Source: Bacillota bacterium | Lineage (GTDB): Bacteria > Bacillota > Clostridia > Christensenellales > Aristaeellaceae | Assembly: GCA_019137115.1 (NCBI GenBank) | Contig: JAGVSV010000230.1 | Coordinates: 1-24,464 of the forward strand | Length of the DNA stretch: 24,464 nucleotides | Reading direction: 5' to 3' | Part shown: piece after piece, positions 1 through 7,519 of the stretch | How positions within the stretch are numbered: position 1 is the stretch's first letter | Layout: each line of letters begins with the position of its first letter | Notes under the pieces: model-generated | What the model was told of the DNA's origin: nothing | Database searches by the model: none | The model's input: only the letters and a program-made list of their open reading frames with translations | Translations under genes and position numbers: made by a program

Positions 1-427
1 TGTTGGCGCTGAGCACGCTGGCCCGGCCGGGATGGATCTCGTTGGCGACCAGCACGCCGTTGGGGATCATGTGGGCCAGCTGCACCGACTTGCCGCCCGG
101 CGCGGCGCACAGGTCCAGCACGCGCATGCCGTCTTTGGGGGCGAGCGCTGCTGCGGGCGCCATGGCCGAAGGTTCCTGCAGATAGAACGCCCCGGCGCTG
201 TGCAATGGATGCCGCCCGAGCGTGGAATCAGGCGACAGATGCCACGCGTTCTCCGACCAGGGAATGGGGGACAGGCAGTCGGAGGAAAAGAACCTGTTGC
301 GGTCGCGCAAGCGGATGCCACGTGCGGGTTGCTCATCCAGCGCGTCAAAAAAGGCGCCGGTTTCGCTGCCCAGCAGCGTTTCCATCAGCGCCACAAAGTC
401 TGGGGGAAAGGGATGCGGTTCAGCCAT
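1..427 (-). CDS. RsmB/NOP2-family (RsmF-like) rRNA m5C methyltransferase, partial (3' end beyond window)
   Basis: The minus-strand frame from the ATG at 427 stays open to the window edge (142 codons). The visible N-terminus carries the family signature GAFYLQEPSAM (about residues 79-89), followed by the SAM-binding motif I VLDLCAAPGGKS (103-114) and then ANEIHPGRA (128-136), where the acidic residue after strand 2 would contact SAM ribose. This is the arrangement of RsmF/YebU-type enzymes that make 5-methylcytosine in 16S rRNA. The catalytic Cys motifs (PCSG, TC) and any C-terminal PUA-like domain lie outside the window, so the exact rRNA position cannot be assigned. Its start overlaps the stop of the upstream membrane-protein gene by 8 nt, so it is probably the distal gene of the cdaA-cdaR operon. 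Confidence 0.88.
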   Translation of the reverse strand, partial: MAEPHPFPPDFVALMETLLGSETGAFFDALDEQPARGIRLRDRNRFFSSDCLSPIPWSENAWHLSPDSTLGRHPLHSAGAFYLQEPSAMAPAAALAPKDGMRVLDLCAAPGGKSVQLAHMIPNGVLVANEIHPGRASVLSAN

Positions 428-1208
428 CGCGGTGGGCAGCGTCGCCACGCGGCGTAGACTGGTCGTACTGGTAATTCTTGGGGTACACCGGCGCCCGGAA
501 CGCGCTGTCGCGCGGGACGTCATCTTCCTGGTCATCGTCCTTCCGCCGGATCGCGCCCCGCAGGGCGTTGAGCGCTCCGGCCACCCCCCGCCTGCGCTCG
601 CTGCGGCGGCGGCGTCCGGCGCCCAAATCGGCCGTCTCTTCCGGGTAGCCCGGGTGCTGCATGGACTGGGGCGGCCAGGTCTGCCCCGGCACAGCGTCCG
701 ACTTGGGTGTCACGCCCGTGGCGGGCCGCCAGGCGATGTTGATCTCCGGTTCCGCAGGCGGCGTTTCGTAGAACAGCTGTGGTTCGGCATCGACAGGCAC
801 TGGGGCGTAGGCTTCGGGCAGGGGCGCTGCGTGGAAATCCTCCGGCAGCGGCATATTGTCCTGATCTTCCTGCACCCAGCCGGACATCATGTTCAGATAA
901 TCCTCCGGCATGTCCGCGTGCTCGAGCACCTGGGCGTCATACTGCTGGTGGACGCGCGTGTCGCGTCTGCGCGCCCTGTGCGTGCGCCAGGTGCGCCAGG
1001 TGCGCTGCGGCCGCCAGCGGATAAACCATACGATATAGTCAAACAAGGTGCCTGCCACCAGCAGGATCAGCAGCAGCGGCAGCCAGATGCGACCAAACAG
1101 CTCCGACAGGCCGCCGGAATGGTTGGCAACCAGGTTCCAGCCCGCGTTGGCCAGCCCGCGCGTCCAGCCCAGGATGATATTGAACAGCCAGTCCGCAAAC
1201 GCGTTCAT
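420..1208 (-). CDS. hypothetical single-pass membrane protein in the cdaA-cdaR operon
   Basis: I do not recognise this 262-residue protein. It has an amphipathic N-terminus, one clear transmembrane segment (about 41-63, rich in L, I, V), then a very basic juxtamembrane stretch (65-85, many Arg and Trp) and a long Pro/Glu/Asp-rich, low-complexity and probably disordered region ending in another Arg-rich patch (about 200-225). The basic residues after the TM favour a cytoplasmic C-terminus by the positive-inside rule. Its ATG overlaps the cdaR stop as ATGA, and its own stop overlaps the next gene by 8 nt, so it is very likely co-translated with the cyclic-di-AMP synthesis genes. A role connected with CdaA/CdaR or the cell envelope is inference from context only. 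Confidence 0.8.
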   Translation of the reverse strand: MNAFADWLFNIILGWTRGLANAGWNLVANHSGGLSELFGRIWLPLLLILLVAGTLFDYIVWFIRWRPQRTWRTWRTHRARRRDTRVHQQYDAQVLEHADMPEDYLNMMSGWVQEDQDNMPLPEDFHAAPLPEAYAPVPVDAEPQLFYETPPAEPEINIAWRPATGVTPKSDAVPGQTWPPQSMQHPGYPEETADLGAGRRRRSERRRGVAGALNALRGAIRRKDDDQEDDVPRDSAFRAPVYPKNYQYDQSTPRGDAAHRDG

Positions 1209-2281
1209 GGGGCAGGGCTGTCCGGTGCGATCTGCACGGTTACATAGATCACATCGCCGGTGATGTACACCGCCTCCGTCGGCCGCACCACCCGCACGGC
1301 GCGGATGAGGGTTTCCGTAACGCCCGCAATGTTGATTACGGTGTCCACGTCAATCAGATCCAGCGATCGGAGGAAGTCCGGCGGGCCGGCCACCGAAACA
1401 TACGTGGGGTCAGCGGTAACCGACACCACATGGTACCCTTCCGACGGGGTGCCCATCGTGATGCCGGACAAATTGATGTCCGCTGTTTTCATCGGGTGCA
1501 GCGTTTGCTCCACCAGCAGCGTGTCCAGCAGCACCGATTCGCTGGTGACGCTCAACAGCGTGCTGTCCAGCGTCTTGTTCTCGGCGTCCACCAATGCAAA
1601 CGGGAGGGCGGTATACTGCGTGCCCGCCTGGGCTGGCAGCAGGGCCTGGTCATAGGTAACCACGCAGCGGGCGATGCGCTCCACCATCGAGCGCGGGCCG
1701 GACACCGCCACCAGCGTGGGGTCCACGCTGGGCGGCTGGCCATAAAAGCCGGACGGGACGGAGCCCACGGTGTTTAACTGCACGGGGATCCGGCGGCGGG
1801 TGATGTACTCGTCCACCTCCAGGGTGATCTCATTGCCGGACAGCCAGTTCACCGTGCCGTAGGTGGTGGACGACGAGGAAATGATCGGCACCTTCTGTTC
1901 GCCCGGCGCGGTGATGCGGCTTAAATCCACCCGCACGTTGTAGTTGGAGGCGTTGACCGTGCTGTAGATGCGCTGCGGCACGTCCACGCGCATGCGCAGG
2001 TGCGGCAGGCTTTCCAGGCCGCCGATCACCACCAGGCCGTTGCGCTGCAGCACATCGGCGTTGATGATGTTGACCTCCACGTTTTCAAAGGTTTTTTCGC
2101 GCATCAGCGCGCTGTCCTGGCTGATGATGCCGCCCCAGAGCACCAGCGCGATCAACAGGCTGACCAGCTTGACGCCCCAGCGATAGCGCAGCACCTGCCA
2201 CAGGTGCGCAAGCACTTCGCGGATGCCCTTTTCCGGCTTGGCTTCGCCGGAAGGCGGCGGCGTGACAGGTTGATCACTCAT
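1205..2281 (-). CDS. cdaR: CdaR, YbbR-domain regulator of the membrane diadenylate cyclase
   Basis: This 358-residue protein has a short cytoplasmic N-terminus, one TM helix (about 37-54) and an extracytoplasmic part with about three YbbR-type repeats (roughly 64-140, 150-245 and 255-355). The repeats are recognisable from VAVSGPRSMVERI and VSVAGPPDFLRSL followed by a D-(V/I)-D strand. In Firmicutes CdaR binds CdaA and modulates cyclic-di-AMP production. The ATG overlaps the cdaA stop by 8 nt, the usual gene order cdaA-cdaR. Unlike the classic cdaA-cdaR-glmM operon, glmM is not downstream here; an unrecognised membrane protein and an rRNA methyltransferase follow. Identification is firm from domain pattern and neighbour; regulatory direction (activation or inhibition) cannot be read from sequence. 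Confidence 0.92.
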   Translation of the reverse strand: MSDQPVTPPPSGEAKPEKGIREVLAHLWQVLRYRWGVKLVSLLIALVLWGGIISQDSALMREKTFENVEVNIINADVLQRNGLVVIGGLESLPHLRMRVDVPQRIYSTVNASNYNVRVDLSRITAPGEQKVPIISSSSTTYGTVNWLSGNEITLEVDEYITRRRIPVQLNTVGSVPSGFYGQPPSVDPTLVAVSGPRSMVERIARCVVTYDQALLPAQAGTQYTALPFALVDAENKTLDSTLLSVTSESVLLDTLLVEQTLHPMKTADINLSGITMGTPSEGYHVVSVTADPTYVSVAGPPDFLRSLDLIDVDTVINIAGVTETLIRAVRVVRPTEAVYITGDVIYVTVQIAPDSPAP

Positions 2282-3140
2282 TGCTTGCCTGCTTCCCCGG
2301 CCGCAGCTTCCTCCCCACGGCGCGCAGCGCGTCGCGGAAGGTAGGCCGTTGGTCGTGGTATAGGTCGTTCAATACCCGCGTCAAGTCATCTGCGTCCAGG
2401 TGGCGCGTCAGCTTGCCGCCCTGCGCCATGCTGATGATGCCCGTTTCCTCCGACACGATCAGCACCACGGCGTCCGTGCTTTCCGACACGCCCAGGCCAG
2501 CGCGGTGGCGCGTGCCCAGGTCGCGGCTGATGTTGCTCGCGTCGCTGAGGGTCAGCACGCAGGCCGCGGCCACGATACGCGTGCCGCGGATGATCACCGC
2601 GCCGTCGTGCAGCGGGGTGTTGGGCTCAAAGATGTTAATCAAGAGCGCCCCGGATACCTCGGCATCCACGCTCATGCCGGTGTCAATAAAGTCCTTCAGG
2701 CCCGTTTTCTGCTCAAACACGATCAGCGCGCCCACGCGGCGGCGCGCGAGGCTCAACAGTGCCTGGGTCAGTTCGGTCACAATGCGCTCGTTTTCATTCA
2801 GCGAGCCCTGCACCCGATCGAGCTTGGCGCCCCGGCCGATCTGCTCCAGCGCGCGGCGCAGTTCAGGCTGGAACAAAATCAGCAGCACCAGCGCCGTGTT
2901 GTTGACCACGCTGGTCAATATCCAGTTAAACGCGGACAGGTCAAAGAAATTGCTGACCCAGCTGGCCACAAACAGCATGGCCAGGCCCTTCAAAACCTGG
3001 CTTGCCCTGGTTTCCCGGGTCAGCATCAGCAGCTTGTAGACCAGATAGGCAACAATCAGGATGTCGATCCAATCCTTGGGTTCCGGGCGGTTGAAGATGT
3101 TCCAGAAGAACATGCCAATCCTTTCTCCCAGCTCGCCCAA
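2274..3140 (-). CDS. cdaA: CdaA diadenylate cyclase (c-di-AMP synthase)
   Basis: Makes cyclic di-AMP from two ATP at the membrane. N-terminal membrane helices lie at about 24-42, 51-67 and 79-91, followed by QPELRRALEQIGRG, a hallmark of CdaA, and the DAC (DisA_N) domain. The catalytic DGA motif is in LHDGAVII (179-181) and the RHR motif in GTRHRAGLGVSE (211-213); both are intact. Length (288 aa) is normal. The reported start is a TTG at 3140 preceded by AGGAAGG nine bases upstream. An in-frame ATG at 3113 (residue 10) also has a purine-rich Shine-Dalgarno (GAGAAAGG), so the first nine residues are uncertain. It is the first gene of the minus-strand operon, with a TATAAT box about 40 nt upstream. 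The stop overlaps cdaR by 8 nt. Confidence 0.95.
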   Translation of the reverse strand: MGELGERIGMFFWNIFNRPEPKDWIDILIVAYLVYKLLMLTRETRASQVLKGLAMLFVASWVSNFFDLSAFNWILTSVVNNTALVLLILFQPELRRALEQIGRGAKLDRVQGSLNENERIVTELTQALLSLARRRVGALIVFEQKTGLKDFIDTGMSVDAEVSGALLINIFEPNTPLHDGAVIIRGTRIVAAACVLTLSDASNISRDLGTRHRAGLGVSESTDAVVLIVSEETGIISMAQGGKLTRHLDADDLTRVLNDLYHDQRPTFRDALRAVGRKLRPGKQASNE

Positions 3141-3178
3141 TCGAATCGACCTTCCTTTCCTGTATGATGGTGTGCCCC

Positions 3179-3184
3179 ATTATA
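3179..3184 (-). promoter_or_regulatory. -10 box (TATAAT) for the cdaA operon
   Basis: On the minus strand a perfect TATAAT lies about 40 nt upstream of the cdaA TTG. The hexamer 17 nt further upstream (TTTCGG) is a poor -35 match, so the promoter is inferred mainly from the -10. It sits between the terminator of the upstream gene and the cdaA ribosome binding site, as expected. Confidence 0.5.
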
Positions 3185-3259
3185 CATGATTGATCCCCAA
3201 TCCGAAAGCAAAAAGCCCCGGAAATGTGCGTGAAATCACGATTTTAACAAACAGGCAAC

Positions 3260-3289
3260 AAAAAGCCGCGCTCGTCCTGCAAGCGCGGC
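3260..3289 (-). terminator. intrinsic terminator after the repeat-protein gene
   Basis: On the minus strand an 8-bp perfect stem GCCGCGCT/AGCGCGGC with a 9-nt loop is followed directly by TTTTTG. It lies 16 nt after the stop codon of the SdrD-B-like gene (stop at 3305) and separates it from the cdaA operon. Confidence 0.85.
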
Positions 3290-3304
3290 ATCGGGTGGCA
3301 GGCG

Positions 3305-6300
3305 TTACCGGGTGGGCACGACGTCGGTGTAGGGTGTCCAGTCCTTCCGGGGCAGGTTGACCATCGACGCGGGCAGGGTCTTCCCGTCTCGCAGGGCAAA
3401 GCCCAGGTCGGCGTTTAAGTTGCGGCCGCCGCTGGGCACCCTGACGCCCTCGGCAACCGCGGTGGTTCCCTGCGCCTCGGGCAGGATGCTGGCCACCAGC
3501 GGGAACTCGGTCTGCTGTTTGGTAGTGGTCAGTTCCGCCGGCATCACGGCCTGCAGCGTGTAGGTGCCCGGATACAGCGTCGCGAACAGGTAGCGGCCAT
3601 ATGGGTCGGTTTCGGTCTCGGCGGCCAGCTGCCCGTGCTGGTACAGCCGGATCACGATGCCCGGCACGCCGGGTTCGTCCATGTCCTGCATGCCGTCCCC
3701 ATCCAGGTCCAGCCAGGCAAAGTCACCGAGTTGCCCCATCTTGCCCATGCCCACGTCCTGTGCGATTTTGGTTTCGCCCATCAGCACCGCAAAGGGGTTG
3801 GACTGCCCGGACAAACCGGACACCGGTGAGGCGTCGGACGTAATCAGACTGTCGCGCACGGACGTGTCCAGCGTGCGGGCGAAGCGGTAGCCCTCCGGCA
3901 GAATCACGCCGATGTGATAGGTGCCCGGGTACAGGCGGTCAAACTGGTACGCGCCGCTGGGGTCGGTGGTGGCCGATGCGATGGCCGCGGCTTCGCCCTC
4001 CCGGTACAGCGCGACGGACAGTTTGCCCACGTCCTCCATGCCGCCGCCCATGTTCCACATCTGCCCTGCCAGCGAGCCAAACTGCACCAGCCCGATGGCC
4101 AGCGGCGTTTCGGCTTCCGGTTCTGCGGCCAGCGTGATCTTGACGCTCCAGCGGCTGCCTTCCTGATGCGCGCCGCGCGGCGCGTACAGCTCGTGATCCT
4201 TGGGCAGGCTCAACACCATCGTGTAGGCGCCGGGGAATACCTTATCCAGCGAGAAACCGCCGTCCGCCCCGGATTGGGCGGTGAACTCGATCTTGGACAG
4301 CTCGTGCCGCAGCTTGATGTCCAGCGCGTCCCTGGGCGCATCGCCCTCAGAGTCCGTGCGTGACAGGTCATTGTCATAAAACGCACGGCCAGAAAGCCTC
4401 CGCGAGGGCACCGCCGCGATGTCCAGGTCCGGCTGTTCCTGCCCCATGTCCACGGTCAGTTCGGCGGTGGCGCTGGATGACAGCGCCGGTGTGGCGGGCG
4501 AGGTTTCGCCATAGGCGATCAGCATGCCGTCGCTCAGCTGGATGTCCATCGCATAGTGGCCGGGCCGCAGGTTTTTAAGCGCGTACGCGCCGTCGGCGTC
4601 GGACACAGCCTGGCTGATCAGCCCCAGCTCGGTCATCGTCATCGTGATGCTGGCGTCCGGATAGCGCGTGTCGGCGTCATCCAGCACGCCGTTGTCGTTG
4701 TTGTCCACATACACCACGCCCGACACGCTGCCGGTCAACACCGCAAACACCGGGTCCGCCTGCATGGAAGCCCCCGCTTCCAGCGTGAGGGCTTCGGTGA
4801 CAAAGCTTGGTTCCTCCAGGTAGGGAGCGGAGAACAGCGATCCCTGCGGCAGCTTGTACGCCAGCTTGTAGGTGCCCGGCAGCGCGCCCTTCAGCAGGAA
4901 AGCGCCCGACGCGTCCGTCACGGCGTGCGTATACTCCGACACCTCGGTGCCGTCTTCATTCAGCAGCACCACCTGCGCGCCCGCAAGGCCGCCGCGGTCG
5001 CCCGCGAAACCGTCGGATTCATCGCCCAGCAGCACCACGCCCTCCACCACGGCGGAGCGGAACAGCGCCCCGTCCACGCCGGACTTGGCCTGGGCTGCGG
5101 TCAACACAACCTCAGCGGTTTGGCCGTGTTCGGGCGTCTGCTCGACAAACTGGTTGCCCACGCCATCGGCCGCGGCGTCCGAAAAGATAAACGGCGGGAT
5201 CAGCGGCACGCGCACCCGGTAGGTGCCGGGGATCAGCGAGGCCAGCGTATATGCGCCCAGGTCATCCGTTTCGGCTTCCACCACCACTTCGTCCGACGCG
5301 TTGACAGCCTGTACCGTGAAACCGGCCAGCGGCTCCTCCGTCTGATCGTGGCGGCTGTCCATGTTGGTGTCGTCAAACAGCGATCCGGAAATCGACGCGG
5401 GCAGTGTGACGCCTGCCAGCAGATTGCCCTGGGTGCCATGCGCCAGCGTGTAGGGCGTGCTTAAGTCGCTGGAAGCAAACGTGGACACAAAGGCGTTGCC
5501 GCCTTCGCCGCCGATGGTAAAGATCTGCCCGTCCGGCAGCGTCATGCGCACCGTCAGCTCACCGCCGCGCAGCAGCGGGAAGTTGGCCACGCCGTTGGCG
5601 TCCGTGGTGGCCTGGGCCACCTGCTGACCGCCGGCGGTTACTGTAACGCCCGCGCCCGCGAACATGGGCTCGCCCTCATCCTTTATGCCATTGACGTTCT
5701 GGTCATGGAACGCGCTGACCACCAGCGAGGTAGCCGGCATCACGCCCACCGCCTGCACCGTGGCGGTCTGGCGGATGGCAACAGTGAGCGTCGTGTTGCC
5801 GGACAGCTTATATCCGTCGCTGAACAGCGAATCGCCCGGCAGGGTGAACATGTGCCCTTCCGGCACGGTCACCGTCAGCAGGTATTCGCCCTCCTGCAGG
5901 TTGGCAAACGCGTATGCGCCATCCGTACCGGATGTGGCGGTGCGCGTGACACCCAGCGTGCGATGCGTCAGCGTGACCGCAGCGCCTGCAAAGCCGGGCT
6001 CATCCGCCTCGCGCAGGCCGTTCATGTTTTTGTCCAGCCAGACGCTGCCTTCGGCGCGCCCGGTTTCCACGCCGCCCACACCCAGCCCGGCGCTGCCCTT
6101 GAAGGGAATGTCGAAGGGTGCGGACGCGCCGGTGTTGTTCTCCGACGGCAATATCGTGTTGTAGAAGGTGTTGATCTTGGCGCCCAGCGGCCCCACCACG
6201 TAGGGCTCGGGCAGGGTGGCTTTCAGCCGGTAGGTGCCGGGGGACAGGTCGCGGATCTGCGCAATGCCATCAGCGTTGGTGGTCGCGCTGCCGACGACAA

Positions 6301-6841
6301 AGGTCTGCTCCGGCGTGTCATAGAGCAGTTCCAGCAGCACGTTGCGCAGCAGCGGCTCATTGCTCATGCGCCCGCCGTTGCCGTTCAGGTCGCCAAAGGC
6401 ATAGATGGTAATGTAGGAGGGCTGGCGGATCACGCCCACCAGCACATGGGCGGACTGTCCGTCGTTGAGCGCAATGGGCAGCGTCCGGCTGCCCTGCCCG
6501 CTGGCGGGCAGCATCGCGCTGCCGCCCTCCGTCATCGCAGCAAAGTAAAAGCCGTCCGGCAACAGCGCCTTCAGGTAATAATCGCCTGTGGGCACCTGCG
6601 CGAAGGAAAACGCGCCGTCCCCATCCGTGCGGAAGACCGCCGCGATGGTTTCAGCGCCTCCGGCGGACTGCATCAGCGAGACTTCCACGTCTGACAGCGT
6701 GCGTTCGCCCTCGTCAAACACGCCGTTGCCGTTGTTGTCCAGGAAGGCCGTGCCGGTGATCTGGGCGCTTCCGCCCGAAGCCAGCGCAAATGCCGGCACC
6801 GCCAGCGCCAGCAGAAGAATCCAACAAGCAAGTTTTCTCAT
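3305..6841 (-). CDS. secreted multi-repeat SdrD-B/CNA-B-like (prealbumin-fold) protein, no wall anchor
   Basis: This 1178-residue protein begins with a typical signal peptide (MRKLACWILLLALAVPAFALA). The rest is about ten repeats of 105-118 residues starting near 29, 146, 264, 375, 484, 599, 706, 817, 923 and 1039. Each begins with a strand of the form G-x-x-F/W-x-D followed by a Ca-loop-like D-x-N-x-N/D-G and E-P, then a GAY-x-F...L-x-PG-x-Y signature. This matches SdrD B-type and Cna B-type modules of surface adhesins (beta-sandwich, often calcium-binding). The D/N loop is intact in repeats 1, 3, 4, 7 and 10 and eroded in repeats 6, 8 and 9. The C-terminus ends after repeat 10 without an LPxTG motif, TM segment or dockerin. 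CGGAGG lies 9-10 nt before the ATG, and the gene has its own promoter and terminator. An adhesive or structural envelope role is inferred. Confidence 0.88.
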   Translation of the reverse strand: MRKLACWILLLALAVPAFALASGGSAQITGTAFLDNNGNGVFDEGERTLSDVEVSLMQSAGGAETIAAVFRTDGDGAFSFAQVPTGDYYLKALLPDGFYFAAMTEGGSAMLPASGQGSRTLPIALNDGQSAHVLVGVIRQPSYITIYAFGDLNGNGGRMSNEPLLRNVLLELLYDTPEQTFVVGSATTNADGIAQIRDLSPGTYRLKATLPEPYVVGPLGAKINTFYNTILPSENNTGASAPFDIPFKGSAGLGVGGVETGRAEGSVWLDKNMNGLREADEPGFAGAAVTLTHRTLGVTRTATSGTDGAYAFANLQEGEYLLTVTVPEGHMFTLPGDSLFSDGYKLSGNTTLTVAIRQTATVQAVGVMPATSLVVSAFHDQNVNGIKDEGEPMFAGAGVTVTAGGQQVAQATTDANGVANFPLLRGGELTVRMTLPDGQIFTIGGEGGNAFVSTFASSDLSTPYTLAHGTQGNLLAGVTLPASISGSLFDDTNMDSRHDQTEEPLAGFTVQAVNASDEVVVEAETDDLGAYTLASLIPGTYRVRVPLIPPFIFSDAAADGVGNQFVEQTPEHGQTAEVVLTAAQAKSGVDGALFRSAVVEGVVLLGDESDGFAGDRGGLAGAQVVLLNEDGTEVSEYTHAVTDASGAFLLKGALPGTYKLAYKLPQGSLFSAPYLEEPSFVTEALTLEAGASMQADPVFAVLTGSVSGVVYVDNNDNGVLDDADTRYPDASITMTMTELGLISQAVSDADGAYALKNLRPGHYAMDIQLSDGMLIAYGETSPATPALSSSATAELTVDMGQEQPDLDIAAVPSRRLSGRAFYDNDLSRTDSEGDAPRDALDIKLRHELSKIEFTAQSGADGGFSLDKVFPGAYTMVLSLPKDHELYAPRGAHQEGSRWSVKITLAAEPEAETPLAIGLVQFGSLAGQMWNMGGGMEDVGKLSVALYREGEAAAIASATTDPSGAYQFDRLYPGTYHIGVILPEGYRFARTLDTSVRDSLITSDASPVSGLSGQSNPFAVLMGETKIAQDVGMGKMGQLGDFAWLDLDGDGMQDMDEPGVPGIVIRLYQHGQLAAETETDPYGRYLFATLYPGTYTLQAVMPAELTTTKQQTEFPLVASILPEAQGTTAVAEGVRVPSGGRNLNADLGFALRDGKTLPASMVNLPRKDWTPYTDVVPTR

Positions 6842-6876
6842 GTGTTCTAAGCCTCCGGTTCATTTGGCACCGATAG

Positions 6877-6905
6877 AGTATAACACAGCGCGGCCCCTGT
6901 AACCC
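6877..6905 (-). promoter_or_regulatory. candidate promoter of the repeat-protein gene
   Basis: On the minus strand TATACT (6877-6882) lies 35 nt upstream of the ATG at 6841. The hexamer 17 nt upstream is GGGTTA, a weak -35. The -35/spacer region coincides with a GC-rich hairpin (6888-6915), so the element could be weak or read-through dependent. Confidence 0.4.
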
Positions 6906-6915
6906 GGAGCCGCGC
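6888..6915 (-). terminator. GC-rich hairpin after the nitroreductase gene, probable terminator
   Basis: The inverted repeat GCGCGGCTCC ... GGGGCCGCGC (minus strand) gives a 10-bp stem with an 8-nt loop. It pairs fully only as minus-strand RNA because one pair is G-U; the plus strand would have a C-A mismatch. It lies 32 nt past the nitroreductase stop and is followed by TGTGTTATA, a poor U-tract, so efficiency is uncertain. Confidence 0.45.
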
Positions 6916-6946
6916 CTTGTTTACAACCTGGACAAACTAAGCATCC

Positions 6947-7504
6947 TCAGCGGATGTACGAAACCTTGGCTGGATCCATTTCGTGGGGCGCCTTCTCGTC
7001 ATCCGGCGTGCCGATGGCAATGGAGATCACATACCCGTAGTCCGCCGGGAACTTGAGCGCGCGCTCCAGCCGTTCCTTGTCCTCGTCCACGAACGCCTCG
7101 CGCGGCAAGCCCAGGATCACGCTGCCCAGCCCCAGGCTTTCGGCGGCCAGTGCCATGCTCTGCACCGCGATGCCGCAATCGATCGGGGCGTAGTGGCTTT
7201 TGTGGGCGCTGATGAAGATGACCGTTGGGGCATGGTAGAACACATGAAAGGTTTCATCTCCAAACCGCGGGCTGCGCGTGTCTTCCTCGCGCTTGAGCGC
7301 GTGCTTGGCCGCCGTTTTGTTGATGTCAGCAAGCAGCGCCTGGTCCTGCACGACGGTAAAATGCCAGGGTTGCGCGTTGACCGCCGATGGCGACTGCAGC
7401 GCCGCGTCCACAATGGCGCTTAGCTGCTGCTTGGTCAGCTGGTCGGGCAGATACTTGCGGTGGCTGCTGCGCTCGCGAATGCTTTGAAGCGTGGTTTTCT
7501 CCAT
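6947..7504 (-). CDS. nitroreductase family protein (FMN-dependent)
   Basis: A small 185-residue flavoprotein of the nitroreductase fold, expected to be a cytoplasmic FMN- and NAD(P)H-dependent oxidoreductase. Family landmarks are the N-terminal ERSSHRKY (11-18), whose arginines bind the FMN phosphate; PSAVNAQPWHF (39-49); the central AVQSMALAAESLGLGS (113-128), which lines the dimeric active site; and the terminal GTP...P segment. The ATG at 7504 is chosen because TAGGAGGGAG sits 7-8 nt upstream and homology begins there; the frame stays open further upstream, but that stretch is antisense to tadA. The substrate cannot be deduced. The start codon faces tadA's across 15 nt. I found no convincing minus-strand promoter, which would have to lie inside tadA. 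Confidence 0.88.
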   Translation of the reverse strand: MEKTTLQSIRERSSHRKYLPDQLTKQQLSAIVDAALQSPSAVNAQPWHFTVVQDQALLADINKTAAKHALKREEDTRSPRFGDETFHVFYHAPTVIFISAHKSHYAPIDCGIAVQSMALAAESLGLGSVILGLPREAFVDEDKERLERALKFPADYGYVISIAIGTPDDEKAPHEMDPAKVSYIR

Positions 7505-7512
7505 GGTATACT
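7484..7512 (+). promoter_or_regulatory. promoter for tadA located inside the nitroreductase gene
   Basis: TTGAAG (7484-7489), a 17-nt spacer and TATACT (7507-7512) on the plus strand. The expected transcription start (about 7518-7520) coincides with the tadA ATG at 7520, implying a leaderless or almost leaderless message. The -10 overlaps the intergenic 15 nt that also hold the nitroreductase ribosome binding site on the other strand. Confidence 0.55.
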
Positions 7513-7519
7513 CCCTCCT

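Noticed and set aside
32..1247. Long plus-strand frames over 32-457 and 222-1247
   Set aside because: They are antisense to the methyltransferase and membrane-protein genes, whose minus-strand frames show real motifs or operon overlaps. The plus frames are Arg/Ala/Pro-rich and resemble no family.
3305..3390. Possible sortase motif (LPASM or LPRKD) at the C-terminus of the repeat protein
   Set aside because: Neither fits LPxTG-type signals, and no hydrophobic segment with a basic tail follows.
3914..6694. Long plus-strand frames opposite the repeat protein (for example 4556-5464 and 5705-6694)
   Set aside because: Shadows produced by GC-rich third positions of the minus-strand gene; the composition (many His, Arg, Gln, Val) matches reverse-complement artefacts.
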